Assembly: GCA_963565915.1 (NCBI GenBank)
Contig: OY751495.1
Span: forward strand, 1,612,001 to 1,676,000
Direction of reading: 5' to 3'
DNA from: Entoloma clypeatum
Lineage: Eukaryota > Basidiomycota > Agaricomycetes > Agaricales > Entolomataceae
DNA length: 64,000 nucleotides
The notes beneath the pieces are model-generated. The model was not told the DNA's origin, made no database searches, and was given only the letters and a program-made list of their open reading frames with translations. Below, piece after piece: positions 33,451 through 44,956 of this stretch; position 1 is the stretch's first letter; the number at the start of each line of letters is the position of its first letter. The position numbers were made by a program, and so were the translations under genes.

Positions 33451-33611
33451 GTAGAAAGTTCTCTTCTAATTGGACCGGGTCCGATTGCATCGTTGTCACG
33501 ATTCCGTGCTTCGGAGCAGCTTCATCCGCGTCTGACTCTGATACATCTCACACCCCTTCCAGTTCTTCTAATTACCTCTCCGTAACTGGTGATTCTGCTC
33601 CGCGCATAGTA

Positions 33612-34765
33612 ATGGATGACCCCAATCGCCTTGAACAGCTTGAGCACGAGTTCCAGGAACAATGTCAAACTCTCACTGATATCTCGACTCAACTTGACCA
33701 ACTCCTCCTCGCCTTCAACGCAATTCCTGCCCCAGCTCCGCCACCTATCCCACCTGCTCCCGCACCTGCTATTATACCCGCTCCACTCGCTCCGGCCAAT
33801 CCGGGTGTGTGTCGAGCAAAACCTGCCAATCCGTCGGACTTCAACGGATCGCGCGCAAATGGCTGGACCTTCTAAACTCCTGTGAATTGTTTATGGGGCT
33901 GGCTCTGGAACAGTTTGCAGATGACCACGCTAAAATTTATTGGGCCTTATCTTTCATGAAGAGTGGACGTGCAGCATGCTTTGCGGATTGCATTATCCAA
34001 CAGGAGCGGAGGACCGGTGCTCCGCCTTATCAGACTTGGGTGGACTTCCATGCAGTCTTTACAGCGGAGTTCACTCCAAAGAATGAGGAACAGGATGCGA
34101 GACTGATCCTCGAAGGAGAATCCTATTTTCAAGGTCAACAGGATGTCGAGACCTATATTGACGAGTTCAAAGACTACATTGACAAAGCGGGCTATCAGGA
34201 GGATACCAACATCATACTCAAATTCTGCCATGGTCTCCGTTCCGACATTCAGAACGAGATTGCCACCCTGACCCATGGACAGCCTGCGGATGACAACCCC
34301 GATGAGTGGTACTCTGCAGCACGAGTCAATGACGACAATAGGATTGCCAACAAAGCCTTCAAAGCCACTGCTCCAACCTGCACCTCCGCCTTCCGCAACA
34401 TTGTCAGACCAAGAGTACCTGGCACCTCAGTATTCCCTCACCCCTACATTCCATTCACTCTGCGTACAGCTCCGCTCGCATCCGCATCCGCTCCGCCGGC
34501 AAGGGACCCTAATGCAATGGACATTGATACTTCATGCGTCAAAGGCAAGAATGCCAATGCATGCTTCAGATGTAACAAAACGGGTCACTTTAGTCATGAA
34601 TGCCCCCTTCACTTCGACGTTCGCTTCATGACAACGGAGGAGCAGGACAAGTTTGTTATGGAACAACTCATGGTCAAGGACGCAGCGGAAGGCAACTCCG
34701 TTCTGCACACGGAGTCTGCAGAGTCAGAGGAAGGACAGGAGGATTTTCCTCCCCACAGTGAGTGA
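33612..34765 (+). pseudogene. Gag of the degenerate chromovirus, frameshifted
   Basis: ATG at 33612 opens a frame with a Pro/Ala-rich linker that stops at about 33875. The gag body continues in another frame from about 33870 to TGA 34763-34765 (KIYWALSFMKSGRAACFAD; VETYIDEFKDYIDKAGYQED) and has one CCHC knuckle (CFRCNKTGHFSHEC). A one-base indel near 33870 explains the shift. Pol starts in the -1 frame at the gag stop. Confidence 0.8.
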
Positions 34766-37700
34766 ACAGTGCGCCCTCGTTGTCTGCTAAAAATCGTTAT
34801 GCTGCCTTATTTATGGAACAATATGATCCTATACCCTCCATCTCTAAGCCTGCAAACGATCCCATAGTCGCACCCAACTCCGCAAATCCCATCCGCCTTC
34901 GCCTCTCTAAATGGGAGTGTCGGCTTCCAAAACAATATGTCCTCGCCTCCGCCCACTCCGACAATTCTATTGAACTAGACATAGTTCTTGAAACTACCGA
35001 CACCAAAGACACACTATCAAAAAAGGCCTTACTTGACAGCAGGGCAACAGGGTTGTGTATTGAACGCACTCTGGTTGAGAAACATTGACTCTCTACTTGA
35101 AAACTACAATGCGCAATTCCGGTATACAACATCGACAGAACTCCAAACGAGGCCGGAGCAATAACGGAGGTGTTGGATGTAGTGCTCCGCTATCAGGATC
35201 ACTCGGAACGGACCCAGCTTGCAGTCACAAGTTTGGGAAAACAAGAAATCATGTTAGGCTTCACTTGGCTCAAAGAACACAACCCCGAGGTAGATTGGAT
35301 GTCAGGGGAAGTGAAGATGAGCCGGTGTCCTGCACGATGCTGGACATGCCACCAGGAGGCAGCCCAAGAGTGGAAGGAGCGGAAGTTTGAACAAGTCCGC
35401 ATCCGAGCCTGTCAGATGGGTTCCACTCCGATGTCCGGTCTAGAGGAGGACGCTCCACATGGCCCATGGGTGGAGGATGTCACAGAAGGAGAGGAAGCAG
35501 AGGAGTTAGCGGAAGATGCTGAGGAAGAGGATGAGTTTGAGGAGGGAGACTGCCTTTTTGTCGGAACAGTACCCGCAGAGGCGGAGTTCATCCGCGCTTC
35601 ATCCAATATCTCGCAATGTCTATCGGAGGCCTTCCTCAGTAACCAAAAACCTAAATCTTTCCGCGACTCTGTACCAGACCACTTGTTTGACTTCGAAGAC
35701 ATATTCTCAAAGACCTCTTTCAACACCTTACCGGAAGAGCAGACTTGGGACCACGCCATTGAACTTGTTCTGGACGCCTCTCCGGCAGGTTGTAAGGTAT
35801 ATCCGCTTGCTTTGAACGAACAGAAGGAACTCGACGCGTTTTTGGAGGAAAACCTTGCAACTGGTCGGATCCGCCCTTCCAAGTCTCCGATGGCATCTCC
35901 GGTATTCTACATCAAGAAGAAGGATGGCTCCCTTTGTCTTGTACAAGACTACCGGTCACTCAATTCCAAAACTATCAAAAACAAGTATCTGCTTCCGCTC
36001 ATATCCGAACTGATCAATAAACTTCAACGTGTCCAATACTTCACCAAGCTCGACATCTGCTGGGGCTACAACAATGTGCGGATAAAACCCGGAGATGAGT
36101 GGAAGGCCGCTTTTTGGACCAATCACGGACTCTATGAACCATTGGTGATGTTCTTCAGCCTCACTAATAGTCCATCCACATTCCAGACTATGATGAACGA
36201 GATCTTTCAGGACCTTATCAGTGAAGGTGTAGTCTGTGTTTACCTCGACGATATACTCATCTTCACGGAGACCCTTGCGGAGCATTGGAGAGTCACATGG
36301 ATCGTACTGGAACGACTTCGTGAACACAAACTCTATCTAAAACCAGAGAAATGTGAGTTTGAACAAACGCGCATTGAATACCTAGGCCTTATTATTGAAC
36401 AAGGACATGTAGAGATGGATCCGGTGAAGGTAGCGGGGGTCGCGGAGTGGCCTGCTCCGACAAACGTCTGAGAAGTACAGTCCTTTCTGGGATTCACTAA
36501 CTTCTATCGCCGTTTTATTGAAGGGTTTTCGGACATCGAGCGCCCTCTTTTCAAGCTCACAAAGAAAGGGCACCTCTGGTCTTGGAGGGAGGGAGAAGTG
36601 TCCGCATTTGCAGAGTTGAAGCAGAGGATTACATCCGCTCTGATCCTGGTCTTAGCTGATCATGGAAAGGAGTGGCGGATAGAAGCAGATAGCTCGGACT
36701 TTGCAACCGGAGCAGTACTGTCCCAACCAACAGAGGACGGTAAGTGGCACCCTGTCACATTCTATTCCAAAAGCCTTAGTCCAGTGGAACACAACTATGA
36801 GATCTACGACAAGGAGATGTTGGCGGTGGTCCGCGCATTGGAGGAGTGGAGGCACTTCCTTGAAGGAGCGGAGAAGACAGTGGAGATTTGGATGGACCAC
36901 AAAAATCTTGAGTATTTCATGACAGCTCAAAAACTAAATCGACGACAGGCTAGATGGTCCTTATACCTCGCTCATTTCGATTTCAAAATGCACCATCAAC
37001 CTGGCAAGTCAATGGGCAAGTCCGACGCTTTGTCCCGATGAGCGGACCACTGAGACGGATCACGGGACAACAAAAACATCATCCTTCTTCGACCAGAATT
37101 GTTTGCAGTGCGAGCAATGTGTGGGGTAACTGTTCAAGGGGAAGAACACGACGTCCTCCACCAGGTCCGACAGGGAATCTGAGAGGGGTTACTGGAGGAT
37201 AGTGTGGCGGAGGTTGTCAAATCCCTTCCAACCGTCGGAGCGGGGTCCGTCCGTAGTGCAGAGTGGAGGCAAGCGGAAGGTTTGCTCTACTTCAGGGATC
37301 ATATCTATGTTCCTAACAATCCCCAACTGCGTCATCGGATCCTCACACAACACCATGACACTCCGGTGGCCGGACATCCTGGATGGTGGAAAACCTTGGA
37401 ACTGGTGTCGCGCAATTACTGGTGGCCACACATGTCTCGTTTAATAGGTCAATATTGCAAGACATGCGACCCATGCCTCCGCACCAAGGTCCGACACACT
37501 CCGCCCTCTGTAGAGCTCAATCCGCTACTGGTCCCCACGGAGCAATGGCAAGTAACCAGTGTTGACTTCATTACTGAACTATCAGAAGCCCACGGCTACG
37601 ACACTATCATGGTCGTAGTGGACTCAGTAGGGAAGCGGGGACACTTCATCCTGACACACTCTGACATCTCCGCACTCGGGACTGTACGCTCCTATGTTCA

Positions 37701-38667
37701 AAATGTCTGGAAACTCCACGGACTACCGGAGGCCATTGTCTCCGACCAAGGACCACAGTTTGTCGCCAAGTTCACATGTGAACTATACAGGCTGCTTAAC
37801 ATTAAGGTTGCTGCCTCGACAGCCTACCATCCGCAGTTGGACAGACAGACGGAGCGGGTCAATCAAGGATTGGAACAATACCTTTGCCTATTCATCAATA
37901 AACGTCAAGACGATTGGGACGAATGGCTTCCAATGGCTGAATTTGCATACAACAACCATGTTCACGCATTGACATGTCAAACTCCATTCTACATTGACAC
38001 TGGCCACCATCCACGCATGGGATTCAAACCTCGCGAGAAGCGGATGGAGATCAAGGCGGTAGCGGATTTCAGCCAGCGGATGAAGTCCGCTCTAGAGGAG
38101 GCTCGCGCAGCATTGACAAAGGCAAAAGATGACATGGCACGATACTACAACCAGCATTGGAGCACCACTCCGACATTCCGCCCGGGGGACAAGGTCTTTT
38201 TAGACTCATCAGACCTCAAAACCACCCAACCCACAAAAAAACTTGCACATCGATATGTAGGCCCTTTCCCAGTGGCCCGACCTGTCGGAACACATGCCTA
38301 CGAACTTCACCTTCCCCCTTCCATGTCCCGTGTTCACCCAGTATTCCATGTCGTCAAACTTTCACTAGTTCCCGACGACCCTTTCCGACGCCAAGTCCGC
38401 TTCCCTCCGCCTCCGATGGTAGTTGGAGAAGAATTGGAGTACAATGTTGAAGACCTCTTGGACAGCCGACTGCATCGAGGCAAGCTTCAATTCTTGGTCA
38501 AATGGAAGGGATATGGCTACGAAGAGAATTCCTGGGAAGCAGAAGACAATGTCCATGCTCCGTGCCTAGTCCGCGACTTCTACCGACGTCATCCGGGAGC
38601 TCCGCAGCGGATTGCCGCCGCGATATTTGACTCATTTCGCCTGACACATCGAGATGCCGTGCCTTGA
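34762..38667 (+). pseudogene. Pol of the degenerate chromovirus with six in-frame TGA codons
   Basis: A single reading register from 34762 to TGA 38665-38667, interrupted only by TGA at 35086, 35098, 36469, 37039, 37051 and 37180 (first bases). Protease region degenerate (LLDSRATGLCIE); RT with VYLDDILIF (YLDD) and MFFSLTNSPSTFQ; RNase H (IEADSSDFATGAVLSQ; YDKEMLAVVRALEEWRHFL); integrase with H-H-C-C finger (CKTCDPCLRTK), core motifs (VDFITELSEA, VSDQGPQFVA) and a C-terminal chromodomain (LQFLVKWKGYGYEENSWEAE). At 36469 the motif around the stop (then EVQSFLGF) normally has a basic residue, so CGA to TGA is the simplest explanation. Confidence 0.9.
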
Positions 38668-38678
38668 AGGGGGGGTGA

Positions 38679-38995
38679 TATAAGGGCAACCACTCTCACT
38701 TTTCACTTTTTCTTTCCTTTCTTCCTTTCCTTTCTATTCCACCATCTCCGACGTCCTCCGATCATATCTGCTGTCTCCGACATCTTATCCGCCTCTCTGC
38801 ATCCGACGACTCCGCCCCCATCCACTACTCTGCACGTCGGATCGCAGGTACTATCATTCATCTTGTTTCCATTCATCCTTCATCGCTACTCCCGATCATT
38901 GCTCATCATTCATGTGTCTCGTTTTATCTCTTATTTCATATCTCATTTTACTATTTATCTCGCTAGCTTGCAGGGGAATCCTTAGAACTTTCTCT
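38679..38995 (+). repeat. 3' LTR of the degenerate chromovirus, truncated
   Basis: Starts TATAAGGGC (TG changed to TA) and matches 33018-33334. Ends abruptly at TTTCTCT, followed by copia gag on the other strand. Confidence 0.8.
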
Positions 38996-39421
38996 GAGGC
39001 GTGCCAAGAGATCACAGAATTTTGAGAATTCCAGATGGGGGTCACCACCAGACAGGTGCCAATTGAGAGTCAAGGCGAAGTCCTTGAACATCTCGTCAGG
39101 GCCTTTGTTCTCAAAGAGAGTTTTTAGCTGATCCCAAACCTCTTTCAAAGTCTGGAATGCTGTAACCTCATACTTTACAGATTCCACCAGAGATAAGATG
39201 ATCACACCACGTGCTTTCAAGTCTTTCTCCTTCCACTCGCGGAACTCCTTTCATTGTTCAGATGTCGAAGTGGCTGTCAGGAAGGTTGGCTGTTTCCAGT
39301 CCCCAGATACAAGCATCCAGGTCCCTTCAAACTGTAAAAACCCTGTCATCTTATCGCTCCACTCCTTCCAGTTAGAGCCGGTCATCTTGACAACAGTGGA
39401 TTTGTAATCAAAAGAAGACAT
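38996..39421 (-). pseudogene. Copia-type gag fragment
   Basis: ATG at 39421 (MSSFDYKST...), reading MTGSNWKEWSDKMTGFLQFE, then an in-frame TGA at 39251-39253, then KEFREWKEKDLKARGVIILS and TLKEVWDQLKTLFENKG: the copia gag (UBN2-type) pattern. Cut at 38996 by the truncated Ty3 LTR. The rest of the element is missing. Confidence 0.75.
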
Positions 39422-39888
39422 GTTTTGATGCGAAGGGTGAGAGCGCAAAAGACTGGAAATAGAATGTGTCAGTCACATGTCAAATCACTGGATCTTAGAT
39501 GAAACACACAGCAACATGTGTTTTACTCCACTAGAGTCCATCAGACCCCTATTCCACGTTTAACATTGTACACAGAGTTAACTGGTAGACACATGTATGG
39601 AGGCAGATGGGCATCGCGATCATTGGGGTGTTATCTCCCAGATCTGCTAGCTCATCATGCTACACGATGATGTGGGATTAAACATCCACATAATTATTAA
39701 TGTTGTATGTACAGAACGAGGTGCACTTGATCTATCTTGTTCGCGATGTAGCGGCATCGAGTCTACTAAGACTGCCAGCGACAAGCGCAATGGCGAGTCT
39801 CAGGGCTCATAACCTGTTGGAACAGCATACGATCACATCAACACTGGAGGTTATCATGGTGGGTATGTCGTCCTGCAGTCCTAGTATA

Positions 39889-39892
<4 letters not shown>

Positions 39893-39919
<27 letters not shown>

Positions 39920-42900
39920 GGTCAACAGTTTGTATAGCGGTATACTAAGGGTACAGTCCGCTTGACATAGAGTAAACTACATCGGTCCGAGGACCTACGT
40001 ACGCAAGAAGAACAAGCGGCGCAAAGCTCCGTCGAGCTGTTGAGTCCTCGCGCCAGGACGGGGGAGTTTGTTATAAACAAACGCGTTAGTATGCGCACCC
40101 GAATATTCGGGCGCGCGGTACAGGAGCACTCCAACCTTGTGAGGTTGGCCGTTAGCGGCGCTGGGGGGTGTCTGCGCCCTACCCCCCAAAGAAGCGCCTG
40201 TGCGGTTCTTATCCTTCGATCGCGTTCGCTTGCCAGAGGGGGCTGCACCCCTTTGAACCCAGCGCGCTACCACGCGACTACCGCCGACGGTTGTGTTGGG
40301 CGTTGGACGATCCCGGAAGGCAAATGCTCCTGGGTTATCCATGATAAATTTCCCGAAGACGTCCCAGGTGGGGGAGTTCCTCGAGAAGGTGGGCATGTCT
40401 GGTGGCCTGGTGGGGTGGTGCAGACATTTGTAGAAAACGTGGGCGAAGTCCTCAACGGACCCCAGACCACAGTCACAATGTTCAACTTTGTCACCGATGT
40501 TGAACCTATGTCTGTAATGGCCAATTGGGGCGTGGCTGGTGAGGCCGCGGACCATTTGTGCCGTGAGGGATTGGGAGTGACCCACATCCTTAAGCCATGT
40601 GCCGCCCTTGAGATGGGACGGCTTCATACGTTTGGCCCGAGCGTGGTCTTGGCGTCTGACGCACGATCTCGGGAATTGATAGTGTCGGCCAACATACTTG
40701 GGGGACTGATACAGATTGTCCCAGTCACCGAGCATGTCGTCCGTGAATTGCTTCGTGTTGAAGTCAAGGGATCTGGAGGCCGACTCACCACACTCAATGC
40801 GAATCGAGGAGGCGAAGTCGTGCACTGCACGGTGGGGTTCGAATCCATGGTCCGAGGAATCGGGGACATGGTGAAAGATGACCTTGGAATTCAGGCCGGG
40901 TTCCTCAAACCAAGGAATCAGATTACTGATGATAGCAAGCGCAGTTGCCTGCGAGGAGTGGAGATCCGGGTCTGTGGCGCGCCGAATGGCGTTGACAGAG
41001 TCGGTGAAAATGTGGATTACTTCCAGTTGAGAGAGACCCCCAAGCAGACTGACCAGGTTCGAGAACCCATGTCCGATAGCTAAGGTTTCAGTGTCATCAG
41101 AGACTGCGAGGCCGCCGGCCGCCCAGTCTTTGTCGATGGAGTGCCCCTTGTGCCAGGTTTCCCAGGCTGCAACAGCTTGGTGGCCCGACGAAAGGGAGGG
41201 AACTGCCGCGTCAGTGACAATGACGGCGGCTTTGTTGGAGCAGATGTTGGCGTCAAACACCTTGTTAAGGGTGATGAGGCGCGCCTTTCTGGCTTCGGCA
41301 CGGTCCTTAGCGGTCTTGCCGCGGATAAGGGTGATGTCGTGAATTACGCGTTCAGGGAATCGGTCGAGGACGCGTTTCCCTGGTTCGTTGTAGTTATTAA
41401 AGGGCGATAGGGGGACAGTCACATTTGCACGGTATGCCCAGATATCAACGAGGGGGGATTTAAGGTTGTACATAAACTCCGGGGAGTACCACGGACGCTT
41501 GGAGGGGTCATCCTCGTCGCATACCATGACGGTCATGTGTCTGGGTGCAAGGGAGTGCATGCGGACACGGTTTCTGCAGGAGAGCTTCTTGAGGTGCAAG
41601 TGCACCGGAGGCAGGCCAGCAAGTGCTTCGACCGCCCCTGTGGGGGTGGTACGGAAGGCTCCCAAGATCCATAACGCTGCGCGTCTTTGGACTTTGGAGA
41701 TAGACTTGACGACACCCTTGTTGCGGGCGCCGTCGAAGTTCCAAAGATTAGCACCGTATAGCGCGATCGGCAAAATACACGATCGGTACAGGGTGCGTTT
41801 GTGTTTGGGAGTGAGTCCACGGACTGAGTTTCCCAGGGATAGTAAGGCTCCCGTTGCTGAGAAGGCCTTAGTGGCATACCGCTTCGCGTGCTCAGTAAAG
41901 AGTAGCTTGCGGTCGAAGAAGAAGCCCAAGTACCTCCAGAAGGTCTTGGGGACGAGAGGGGAGTCGCCGGTGAAGGGCGCAAACCCGAGGTCAACCGGGG
42001 GGTTATCGTCGCCATTCTTCCTGGAAAAATGGAACGCCTCCGATTTAGAGTGTTCAAGGACTAGCCTGAGGGCTGTGGTCAGCTCAAACAGACATTTGTA
42101 TGCCTTTTTTAATTTGGCAAGGTTTTCCTTCCACGTCTCAGATTGGACTATGATAGTCCCGTCGTCGACGTAAGAAATGAGGCTAGCCTGCGATTGTTCG
42201 GCTTGAAATGCGTACATCAGCGGGGCGAGGTAGATGGACGACAGCACAGGGGAGAGGGCAGAGCCCTGACCTACGCCAATGTCAACAGAGAAAAGGTCTG
42301 AGAGGTCGTCCTCCCAGGCGTATTGGGTCTGTCTCCCTACTAGGTAATTTGAGAAGAAATCCACGACAGTGTCGGGGAACCCCATCCTATCTAGTATGAG
42401 CGATATAACCGAGTGGTTAAGGGAGGGAAAGTATTGGGCCAAGTCAATGGCGACAACGCTTGTCTTGAGTTTCCTCGCCCATCCTGCACGTATGAGGTGG
42501 GTAAGGAATTGTCCGGCGTCTTCGGTGGAGTTCTGACGAACCCCCCCGAATTGACCTGGGTGCAGTAGACCATGGCAGGCTAGTTCCCACTGGAGTCTGT
42601 TAGCGATAGCTTTCTCAAAGAGTTTGCCCAGGGTGTTTAGAAGCACGATGGGTCGAAATGCTTTGGGAACGTCGTACGCCGGCTTATTTGGTTTAGGAAT
42701 AATGACGGTCGTTGAGATTTTGAAGGCGTCAGGCCAAAACCCCGCCGAGAGGCAAGCGTTCAGGATCCAGACGAACAGCTTCAAGATTTGTTTATGTGCG
42801 GTTAGGCACTTGAGGTGAGTCCACGTAAGATGGTCAGGACCTGGGGCTGACCGGCTCGAACAACCGGCCAGGGCCTGGAGGACCTCTTGCGAAGTGAATG

Positions 42901-43133
42901 GAACCCAAGCCCTTTTGGGCTGAGGTTCTAGAGTACTGCGCAGCCTGTCGGGATCGACAGGTCGTGCTTCGGCAGACTGGAAGGACTTGTGGAAGGCATC
43001 ACAGGTCTCAGCAGTAGTGGTACAGGTCTCGCCGTCAAAAATAATGGCCTCAGGAGAGGCGTTCTTTCGTGGGCCGACCCAGGAAGTAAGGTCCCAGGGA
43101 CGTTTGTTTTTGTTGGAGACTTCGTCGATCTTC
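39893..43133 (-). mobile_element. LINE (non-LTR retrotransposon), 5'-truncated, recent
   Basis: Minus-strand element ending in about 27 A residues (T run 39893-39919). A 14-bp target duplication, TCCTAGTATACTCT, lies at 39879-39892 and 43134-43147. The 5' end is truncated within the region before RT; ORF1 and endonuclease are absent. An undamaged frame and perfect duplication indicate a young insertion. Clade probably Tad/I-like, since it carries RNase H. Confidence 0.92.
39995..43132 (-). CDS. LINE reverse transcriptase-RNase H, N-terminally truncated
   Basis: Open from the truncation point (43132) to 39995, about 1,045 codons. The segment before RT reads NKNKRPWDLTSWVGPRKNA. RT motifs: STTVIIPKPNK, AFRPIVLLNTLGKLFEKAI, VVAIDLAQYFPSLNHSV, GVGQGSALSPVLSSIYLAPL and the active site LISYVDDGTIIV. 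The C-terminal RNase H domain has AVIVTDAAVPS, a Glu/Asp-containing central part and IHIFTDSVNAI. It ends with a cysteine/histidine knuckle-like segment (HCDCGLGSVEDFAHVFYKC). There is no start codon of its own, so it is not expected to be expressed. Confidence 0.9.
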   Translation of the reverse strand, partial: KIDEVSNKNKRPWDLTSWVGPRKNASPEAIIFDGETCTTTAETCDAFHKSFQSAEARPVDPDRLRSTLEPQPKRAWVPFTSQEVLQALAGCSSRSAPGPDHLTWTHLKCLTAHKQILKLFVWILNACLSAGFWPDAFKISTTVIIPKPNKPAYDVPKAFRPIVLLNTLGKLFEKAIANRLQWELACHGLLHPGQFGGVRQNSTEDAGQFLTHLIRAGWARKLKTSVVAIDLAQYFPSLNHSVISLILDRMGFPDTVVDFFSNYLVGRQTQYAWEDDLSDLFSVDIGVGQGSALSPVLSSIYLAPLMYAFQAEQSQASLISYVDDGTIIVQSETWKENLAKLKKAYKCLFELTTALRLVLEHSKSEAFHFSRKNGDDNPPVDLGFAPFTGDSPLVPKTFWRYLGFFFDRKLLFTEHAKRYATKAFSATGALLSLGNSVRGLTPKHKRTLYRSCILPIALYGANLWNFDGARNKGVVKSISKVQRRAALWILGAFRTTPTGAVEALAGLPPVHLHLKKLSCRNRVRMHSLAPRHMTVMVCDEDDPSKRPWYSPEFMYNLKSPLVDIWAYRANVTVPLSPFNNYNEPGKRVLDRFPERVIHDITLIRGKTAKDRAEARKARLITLNKVFDANICSNKAAVIVTDAAVPSLSSGHQAVAAWETWHKGHSIDKDWAAGGLAVSDDTETLAIGHGFSNLVSLLGGLSQLEVIHIFTDSVNAIRRATDPDLHSSQATALAIISNLIPWFEEPGLNSKVIFHHVPDSSDHGFEPHRAVHDFASSIRIECGESASRSLDFNTKQFTDDMLGDWDNLYQSPKYVGRHYQFPRSCVRRQDHARAKRMKPSHLKGGTWLKDVGHSQSLTAQMVRGLTSHAPIGHYRHRFNIGDKVEHCDCGLGSVEDFAHVFYKCLHHPTRPPDMPTFSRNSPTWDVFGKFIMDNPGAFAFRDRPTPNTTVGGSRVVARWVQRGAAPSGKRTRSKDKNRTGASLGGRAQTPPSAANGQPHKVGVLLYRAPEYSGAHTNAFVYNKLPRPGARTQQLDGALRRLFFLRT

Positions 43134-43338
43134 TCCTAGTATACTCTAAGCTATGCACTACAGAACATGTATTCTACGATAGAGGTGAAACCTACTTACT
43201 AACCTTGAGAGGTGTTTGCAGGTGGGGGTTACTCGGTAAGAGCGTTATATTGCACAGAGATTAAGGACAGTCTTTATATACTAGTCTACTTATTTGTACA
43301 TTATTTGTACGTCATGGGATTGGGCACATGACGCTATA

Positions 43339-44956
43339 CAGTGCCTCACAAAACTGATTCAATATTTGTTGCCTTTTGAATACCTTCAAGATAACTCTGC
43401 AAAGAATACCAATTGAATTAAACCTTTGGTATATAATTGAAAGCCCTACTTCAGGGCTTTCAGAATATAAAGGAATCATATGATTTAGATCAGAATCCAT
43501 GGAGATATGATTAAATTAAATCAGCAACTCATTGAATCAGTTTTGTGAGTACCTATGGCAATTATCAGAATCAAATGCTTCACTGGTTGTATGGTAACCA
43601 GTTGTCATGACTTACTGATGGAACTTGAATAGAATCCTGATGGGTTGTCAAGGAAAGTTGTATAAGAAGAATCCAACCTCAACAGCCTCCATAATTAATC
43701 ATGCACCCTATCTCCTCTTCCCACAAGGAAAACATTCTTTCTCTGGCCTCCAATGGTCACTCCACTCATTATATTGCCTCTAACCTGGGTGTCAGCCAAC
43801 CAACTGTCTCCAGAGTGCTTCAGAATCTTCTTCCTCATCGCAATCTCTCTTCTGGTGGTCGTCCATCCAAGCTTTCTCCCACCAACACACGAAATATACT
43901 TTCACAAATCACCTCAGGGAGAGCCTCCAATGCTGTGTAGGCTACCAAACACATCAACACTGTCATCTCCAATCCTGTCTCCCCAGAAACTGTGAGAAGG
44001 GTTCTCAGAAAACATGAATTCAAGGCTGTAACAAAGAAGAAAAGACCTTTCTTAAAGGCCATACATTGGAAGAGGCGGTTGGCATTTGCTATGACGCACA
44101 GGGAATGGACAGTGGAGGACTGGAAGAGGGTCATTTGGTCAGATGAGACCAAAATCAACAGGTTTGGGTCAGATGGCAAGGAATGGGCTGGAAAAAGAAG
44201 GGTGAGGGGCTTATTGAAAGAGAGGTTCAGGGCACAGTCAAGTTTGGGGGAGGAAATATTATAGTTTGGGGTTGTATGGGTTGGGAAGGTGTGGGAAGAC
44301 TTGCAGAGGTTGAGGGGAGGATGGATGCTGATCAGTATGTGTCCATTTTGGAGGACAATTTGCTGCCCAGCATGGAGGAGAGTGGAATCTCTGAAGAGGA
44401 GATCATTTTTCAGCAGGACAATGACCCCAAGCACACCTCCAAGAAGGCCAAAAAATGGATGGACAGCAAGAATATTGCTCTGCTGGATTGGCCTGCACAG
44501 TCCCCAGACCTCAATCCTATTGAACACCTCTGGGTTCATATTAAAAGGAAGTTGAATGAATATCCAACACCACCCAAGGGAGTCTGGGAGATTTGGGACA
44601 GAGCAGCAGAGGTGTGGAATAATATAGAGCCAGAAGTGTGTCAAAACCTGATAGAAAGTATGCCAAGAAGGGTAGAGGCAGTAATCGAAGCTAAGGGGGG
44701 TAATACCAAGTACTAAAGTATAAAATACTGTATTTATTGTACATACTCACAAAACTGATTCAATGAGTCCCTGGAGTAATTTGATCATATATTGATCACT
44801 TTTTATGGGAATTACATAATTATTGCAGATTCCGAGAGTCCTGAAGCAGGGCTTTTAACCAGGTACCAATACCTTCTTTTGATTGGCATTATTTGCAAAG
44901 TTATTTTGAAGGTATTCACAAAGTAGCAAACATTGAATCAGTTTTGTGAGGCACTG
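43339..44956 (+). mobile_element. Tc1/mariner element, defective copy (1618 bp)
   Basis: TA at 43337-43338 and 44957-44958; same termini and inner repeats as the element at 770-2388, opposite orientation. Inserted into the copia LTR. Defective by nonsense and frameshift changes in the transposase but with intact-looking ends, so it could be moved by an enzyme from the other copy. Confidence 0.93.
43701..44716 (+). pseudogene. Tc1/mariner transposase pseudogene
   Basis: Nearly identical to the 338-residue transposase at 1010-2026. A TAG at 43938-43940 replaces CAG (C to T), and one T is missing after 44187, shifting the frame in the stretch corresponding to KEWVWKKKG. The DD34E motifs remain readable in two frames (WSDETK; QQDNDPKHTS; SPDLNPIEHLW). 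Confidence 0.93.

Larger units (their letters stand above)
33018..38995 (+). mobile_element. Ty3/gypsy chromovirus, degenerate, 3' LTR truncated
   Basis: 5' LTR 33018-33450 begins TGTAAGGGC and ends GCCCTTACA, a 9-bp terminal inverted repeat. 3' LTR starts at 38679 after the purine tract GAAGGGGGGG and is cut at 38995, where copia sequence begins. Gag 33612-34765 (frameshifted) and pol 34762-38667 (one frame with six TGA codons) lie between. It interrupts the hAT gene on its left. The LTRs differ mostly by C/T changes. Target duplication cannot be tested because the right end is lost. Confidence 0.9.

Noticed and set aside
34762..38667. Programmed UGA recoding (selenocysteine or readthrough) of the pol frame
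   Set aside because: The element also has a frameshifted gag and a truncated LTR, and at least one of the sites calls for a basic residue, so CGA-to-TGA decay explains the stops better.
40040..41083. 347-codon plus-strand frame antisense to the LINE
   Set aside because: Mirrors the GC-rich RT/RNase H frame; no domain, and the opposite strand has clear RT motifs.
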